Of a DNA stretch of 64,000 bases, positions 60,246 through 64,000 are shown piece by piece. The translations under genes and the position numbers were made by a program. The stretch covers positions 186,001 through 250,000 of the forward strand of contig CAWBBL010000020.1 in NCBI GenBank assembly GCA_963786985.1, written 5' to 3'. The notes under the pieces were generated by a model. That model made no database searches. It had not been told where the DNA came from and was given only the letters and a program-made list of their open reading frames with translations. Origin of the DNA: Desertimonas sp963786985. GTDB taxonomy: Bacteria; Actinomycetota; Acidimicrobiia; Acidimicrobiales; Ilumatobacteraceae. Numbering within the stretch: position 1 is the first letter of the stretch; every line of letters begins with the position of its first letter.

Positions 60246-60446
60246 ATGAGCCTGTACCAATTGACCCAGGTGTACCTGCAAGCGCTGTTCGGCAGCCTGC
60301 TCGATCGAAGCCGTGGCGACGACCGTGGAGCCGTGACCGCCGAGCACATCGTGCTCATCGGCGCGGCGGTCGTCGGTGCCGGGATCGTCGCCACGATCAT
60401 CTGGCAGAAGATGCAGGACGGCGCCAACAGCATCCCCACACCGTGA
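60246..60446 (+). CDS. flp: Flp-type major pilin
   Basis: 66-residue prepilin. After a basic stretch (DRSRGDDRG) the hydrophobic core reads GAVTAEHIVLIGAAVVGAG, with the Glu at position 5-like spacing after the cleavage Gly. Cleavage by TadV is expected just before AVTAEH. The C-terminus is short (QDGANSIPTP). Strong Shine-Dalgarno. The stop overlaps the next GTG. Confidence 0.85.
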   Translation: MSLYQLTQVYLQALFGSLLDRSRGDDRGAVTAEHIVLIGAAVVGAGIVATIIWQKMQDGANSIPTP

Positions 60447-60799
60447 CCGACGAGCGCGGCGTCGCCGCGGCCGTCGTCCTGTTTCCGTTGTTCGCCGCAG
60501 TCGTGTTCATGTTCGTCAACGGCGCGATGTGGCAGCTCGACCGCCAGGTGGCGACGGCCGCCGCGGATCGCGCCTCGCAAGCCGTCGCGCTCCACGGGTC
60601 GTCGGTCGGTGCGGCGCGCAGCGTCGCCGTCGAGCAACTGGCGGCGGCCGGAATCGACAGCATCTCCGTGGAGATCTCCCGCGGTGCCGAGCTCACGACG
60701 GTGGTCGTGTCCGGCCGATCGCCCGGTCTGCTGGCGGGGATGACCGTCACCGTCAGCGCCACATCGGTGACGCCAACTGAGGGATTGGATCGTCCGTGA
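60443..60799 (+). CDS. TadE-like minor pilin 1
   Basis: 118-residue pseudopilin with N-terminal segment RGVAAAVVLFPLFAAVVFMFVN (single helix) then an extracytoplasmic domain. It probably caps or modifies the Flp pilus. GTG in a 4-nt overlap with flp. Confidence 0.7.
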   Translation: MTDERGVAAAVVLFPLFAAVVFMFVNGAMWQLDRQVATAAADRASQAVALHGSSVGAARSVAVEQLAAAGIDSISVEISRGAELTTVVVSGRSPGLLAGMTVTVSATSVTPTEGLDRP

Positions 60800-61239
60800 C
60801 GTCTCCGCCCTGCCGCCTCGGTCGCCGCCTGCGCGGTGATCGCCGCGGCGCGGCAGACGTCGCGGCCCTCGTCGTCATCGTGCCCCTGGCGTTCGGTGCT
60901 GTGCTGTTGTTCTTCTACGCCGGTCGTCAGGGAACCGCCCGCGAGGAAGTCACCCATGCCGCAGCCGTCGCGGCCCGGGCCGCATCGATGGAGCGCGACG
61001 CGGGTTCGGCTCACGCGGCAGCAGCGTCGGCGGCGAGCCGCACGCTCACCGGATCAGGTACCGCGTGCGCCGGTGGGCCGGGCGTCGTCGTGTCGGCGAC
61101 GGAGTGGGCGGCGGGTGGTGTCGTCACGGTCTCGGTGACGTGCCGCGCCGAGGGCGTCGCCGAGCTGGGGGCTCCGTCGCGTTCGCTCTCGGCGTCGGCT
61201 CGGGCGACGATCGACCAGTTCGTGTTGTACGGGGGTTGA
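60796..61239 (+). CDS. TadE-like minor pilin 2
   Basis: 147 residues. Cytoplasmic basic leader (CRLGRRLRGDRRGAADV), helix VVIVPLAFGAVLLFFYAGR and an Ala/Ser-rich exterior with two Cys that may form a disulfide. GTG overlaps the previous stop. Confidence 0.7.
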   Translation: MTSPPCRLGRRLRGDRRGAADVAALVVIVPLAFGAVLLFFYAGRQGTAREEVTHAAAVAARAASMERDAGSAHAAAASAASRTLTGSGTACAGGPGVVVSATEWAAGGVVTVSVTCRAEGVAELGAPSRSLSASARATIDQFVLYGG

Positions 61240-61243
61240 GCGG

Positions 61244-61678
61244 GTGGGCGGCGCGCTGCAGCGACTTCGCGAGGACGACCGGGGCGCCGGGTACCTCGCC
61301 GCCTTCATCGTGTTGTTCTCGGTCCTGCTGCTCGCCGGAGTCGGGATCCTCGTCGACTCGGCCCGCATCCTCGCCGCCGACCGGGAATGTTCCTCGATCG
61401 CCATGGAGGCAGCCCGGGCCGGTGCCAATGCCCTCGACGGCGACCTGCTCCGCGATGGCACGGTGAGCGCCAACCCTGCCCAAGCCCACGCGACCGCGGC
61501 TGCCGCAGCCGGTGCGTTCGTGTCCCACGCCGGCGGCTCGTTGCAGTTGGTCACGGTGTCTGGCAGCCAGGTGACCGTTGTGGTCACGGCGTCCGTGAAC
61601 CCTTGGTTTCCGCTGATGGGTGGCCGAACCGTGTCCAAGTCGGCGACGGCCACCGCCGAACGAGACGGCGCCTCGTGA
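61244..61678 (+). CDS. TadG-like minor pilin (Tad_N domain)
   Basis: 144 residues. LREDDRGAGYLAAFIVLFSVLLLAGVGILVD is the Flp/Tad N-terminal helix (given here as the segment at residues ~8-38), followed by an extracytoplasmic tail. GTG start with a G-rich Shine-Dalgarno. It lacks the long vWA domain of classical TadG. The gap 61679-61768 contains only a Shine-Dalgarno for the next gene. Confidence 0.7.
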   Translation: MGGALQRLREDDRGAGYLAAFIVLFSVLLLAGVGILVDSARILAADRECSSIAMEAARAGANALDGDLLRDGTVSANPAQAHATAAAAAGAFVSHAGGSLQLVTVSGSQVTVVVTASVNPWFPLMGGRTVSKSATATAERDGAS

Positions 61679-61768
61679 AGCGGACGGATCGATGACCCGG
61701 CGCGGTTCGTTCATTTCCCGTTGGCCGCTCGGGCTGCGCCCAGGGATAGGTGGAGGGAGGGTTCAGTA

Positions 61769-64000
61769 ATGGCGACTCGACGGGCGACCGACCGCAAGGC
61801 CAGGCTGCCGGCCGGCGCGTGGCGGCGGTTCTGGACGGCGCTGACCGTGTTCATCGTGGTGGTCGTCGGTGTGCCGGCGCTGCTGGTCGTCTGCTCACGA
61901 GCTGGACTCGACGCCTCTCAGCCGTTGCCGGCGATCGGATCGACGGAGGAGATCAGGGCCTACTTCGAGCGCCGGCTGACACCGACCGAGGTCGCCCCAA
62001 TGGCCCTACGCGTTCTGCTCGCCGTCGGGTGGGCGTTGTGGCTGGCGATGGTGCTGTCCGTGCTCGCCTCGATCTTCGAGGCGCGGGGCAGCACGCTGCG
62101 CTCGTGGGTACCGCAGTTCGCGATGTTCAGTGGCCTCGGGCAGTGGATCGCCGCCGGCCTCACGGCCATCTCGTCGCTGGCCCCGAACTTCGTGTCGGCG
62201 GCAACGTTGGCGTCACCGCGCCCGTTCACGATCAGTTCGATCACGCCCGATTCGGTTGTTGCCGAGCCTGCCGTGGCCCCAGGTTTCGGTCGGGTCCAGC
62301 GCGGCGAGTCGATCGAGACCTTCGCCCAGCGCCTCCTCGGCGACGCCGGTCGTTGGCCGGAGTTGTGGGAGCTCAACAAGGAGCAACCGGTCGGTCCCGG
62401 CGGCGAGATCTGGAGTGCTCCCTGGAAGCTCGGCGCCGGCTCGGATCTGCGCCTGCCGCCCGATGCGACACCCGGTGTCCGCTCCATGGCGATCACCGGC
62501 CGCCGCGAACGCCAGCCGCCCGCCGTCGCCGCGTCGCCCTGGACAAGTCGGGATCACCTCACGGTCGTCGACGAGTACGAGGTGGTGGACGGGGATTCGT
62601 ATTGGGGGATCGCCGAGCGCTTCCTGTCGGACGAGTCGACCGAGCACGACGTGTGGGAGTTCACCCAGGCTCTGATGACGTTCAACGCCCCGCGACTCGG
62701 CTACGCCCACCCGGCGATGCTCCATCCCGGCGATGTCGTCGAGATCGTCGCCGCAGGGACCCGGCCGGCGGCGGATGGCGAGGATCCGGACGCCCCGTCG
62801 CACGCGGTTGTCGCCGGGGACTCCTACTGGGAGATCGCCGAACAAGCACTCGGGGACGACGCGGCCCCGGTTGCGGTGCTCGCCCTGACCAACGAGTTGA
62901 TCGAGGTCAACAGCCCGCGGCTCGGCTACGGGGACCGCCGGATGATCCACCCGGGCGATGTGGTCCACATCGGCGCGCCGGACCCAACCGCCGCGCAACC
63001 ATCGAGTCCAACCGTGCCGGCCACCGGTGCGACGAACGACGTCGATGCCCTCGCCATCGACGAGTTGCCACCGTCGCCGACGAGCCCGCCGACAACGGCG
63101 TTGCCGCCACCCACGTCGTCGACGATTCCGCCCCCGCCCGCCCCACCACCGCCGACCGACGCTCGTCCAGGTACCAACCGAGGTTCGCCGTTGTCACCGG
63201 TCGGACTCGGTCAGGCTGCCCTGGTGGCCACGGGCATCATTGCGCTGCTGGCAGCTCGTCGGCGCGCTCGGCTGCGGGCGGCCGAACCACCTGCCCGCAT
63301 CCCGCTCCCGAGTCCCGACCTCGTCGCGACGGAACGCCAGTTGCGCCGTCTCGGCGCCGGCGAACGGCTGCTCCGCGTCGACATCGCCCTGCGCGCCGCC
63401 GCCGCAGAGTTGGCGGACGGTGAGCAGCGGATCGTCGTCGTCAGGTGTGCATCCGACGGGTCCGTGGAGATCACCCTCACGGGATCCGCCGTGCTCACCG
63501 AACCGTGGCGAGGGGCCGGCAGTTGCTGGACGATGCCCGGCACCGTGCCGGTCGACGACCTCGCGCCCCAGGCGAGGATGGTCGGGGCGCCCTGCATCGC
63601 CCTGACCCAGATTGGTGTCGATGACGCTGGGTGGGACGTCCTCGTCGACCTCGAGGCCACAGGTCTGCTCGCCGTCGAGGCCGATCCACAGCTCGCTGAC
63701 GACGTCGTGCGGGCCATCGCCGTCGGCCTGGCGAGCTCCGAGTTCGCCGAGGTCGCCCACCTCGTGGGCGTCGGAGTCGACGAGGAGGCGTTCCTCGGCC
63801 ACCGTCACGCTCACGTGGTTCCGACCGTGGACGAGGCGATCGAGCTGGCGGCCACGCTGATCGGCCACACGACACCGACCACCCGATCGACGTTCTCGCT
63901 GCGCGCCCATCACACGAGCGGCGAGATGTGGGAGCCGGCGGTCGTCGTTGTCGCCACGACCGAGGCTGCCGACGTCACCGCCGCCGTGGTCCAGCCGATC
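61769..64000 (+). CDS. LysM-repeat membrane protein of the Tad locus, 3' truncated
   Basis: Open to the window end (744 codons). Three LysM-like peptidoglycan-binding segments (ESIETFAQRLLGDAGRWPEL, DSYWGIAERFLSDESTE, DSYWEIAEQALGDDAAP) follow two or three N-terminal helices. After a Pro/Thr-rich linker comes a further helix (ALVATGIIALLAARRRARL) and a cytoplasmic domain. In actinobacterial Tad loci such proteins usually end in a BTAD transcriptional-activator-like domain, which would lie beyond the edge. ATG has a GGAGG Shine-Dalgarno about 9 nt upstream. Confidence 0.82.
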   Translation, partial: MATRRATDRKARLPAGAWRRFWTALTVFIVVVVGVPALLVVCSRAGLDASQPLPAIGSTEEIRAYFERRLTPTEVAPMALRVLLAVGWALWLAMVLSVLASIFEARGSTLRSWVPQFAMFSGLGQWIAAGLTAISSLAPNFVSAATLASPRPFTISSITPDSVVAEPAVAPGFGRVQRGESIETFAQRLLGDAGRWPELWELNKEQPVGPGGEIWSAPWKLGAGSDLRLPPDATPGVRSMAITGRRERQPPAVAASPWTSRDHLTVVDEYEVVDGDSYWGIAERFLSDESTEHDVWEFTQALMTFNAPRLGYAHPAMLHPGDVVEIVAAGTRPAADGEDPDAPSHAVVAGDSYWEIAEQALGDDAAPVAVLALTNELIEVNSPRLGYGDRRMIHPGDVVHIGAPDPTAAQPSSPTVPATGATNDVDALAIDELPPSPTSPPTTALPPPTSSTIPPPPAPPPPTDARPGTNRGSPLSPVGLGQAALVATGIIALLAARRRARLRAAEPPARIPLPSPDLVATERQLRRLGAGERLLRVDIALRAAAAELADGEQRIVVVRCASDGSVEITLTGSAVLTEPWRGAGSCWTMPGTVPVDDLAPQARMVGAPCIALTQIGVDDAGWDVLVDLEATGLLAVEADPQLADDVVRAIAVGLASSEFAEVAHLVGVGVDEEAFLGHRHAHVVPTVDEAIELAATLIGHTTPTTRSTFSLRAHHTSGEMWEPAVVVVATTEAADVTAAVVQPI

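Noticed and set aside
1..64000. CRISPR arrays, rRNA or tRNA genes, prophage or integrase genes
   Set aside because: No spaced direct repeats of CRISPR type, no rRNA-like stretch, no tRNA cloverleaf and no phage or integrase protein were recognised.

Overview
The window is high-GC DNA with dense, overlapping genes and many GTG starts. It carries actinobacterial hallmarks: two WhiB-like (Wbl) iron-sulfur regulators, an orphan OmpR-type GlnR-like regulator beside two glutamine synthetases, a CtaG-type oxidase assembly factor, mycothiol-era enzyme families and a Tad/Flp pilus locus followed by a LysM membrane protein. I infer an Actinomycetota genome, most likely a non-Streptomyces lineage such as Acidimicrobiia. 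This is inference from gene content, since no rRNA or tRNA gene is present.

Layout. 1-3847: end of a cytochrome c oxidase operon (ctaD partial, ctaE, small subunit IV, CtaG-like). 3990-7529: housekeeping run (serS, pdxH, orn, quinone oxidoreductase). 7589-9067: two wbl genes, each preceded by a short ORF, one with a strong intrinsic terminator in the leader. 9093-11329: thioredoxin-like protein, CcdA and a Nudix hydrolase. 11344-13765: Fe-S module (mrp, divergent SufR-like regulator, erpA). 13787-14706: RidA and Tag. 14721-30704: nucleobase/nucleoside uptake and salvage island with a BMP-type ABC operon plus FCY1-like cytosine deaminase, a LacI/ribokinase/NMT1-type ABC operon, an interposed tyrosinase pair, and an 8-oxoguanine-deaminase-like amidohydrolase. 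30738-39030: SGNH lipoprotein, then a minus-strand operon in which three consecutive membrane proteins carry kinase folds. 39161-43748: PAP2 phosphatase, hydrolase, GlnR-like regulator, GSI and GSII.

43980-49689 is the most unusual part. Five tightly coupled genes encode a 960-residue protein made of exact 29-residue helical repeats ending in a HELTH metallopeptidase-like motif, a caspase/gingipain-fold protein with a His-Cys dyad, an acyl carrier protein, an intact ketosynthase and a short ketosynthase-like protein lacking the catalytic Cys. I know of no described system with this composition. 49700-54462: nadE, an MFS transporter, a DinB/MDMPI-like protein, a SUFU-domain protein and dut. 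54660-64000: Tad pilus locus (tadV, cpaB, cpaE, tadA, tadB, tadC, flp, three TadE/TadG-like minor pilins) and a truncated LysM protein.

Two genome-wide properties stand out. Many genes have a TANNNT -10 element about 7 nt before the start codon, which predicts leaderless mRNAs. About ten single-base frameshifts, nearly all +1 insertions, break otherwise intact genes including nadE and pdxH. These are more likely sequencing errors than real pseudogenes.
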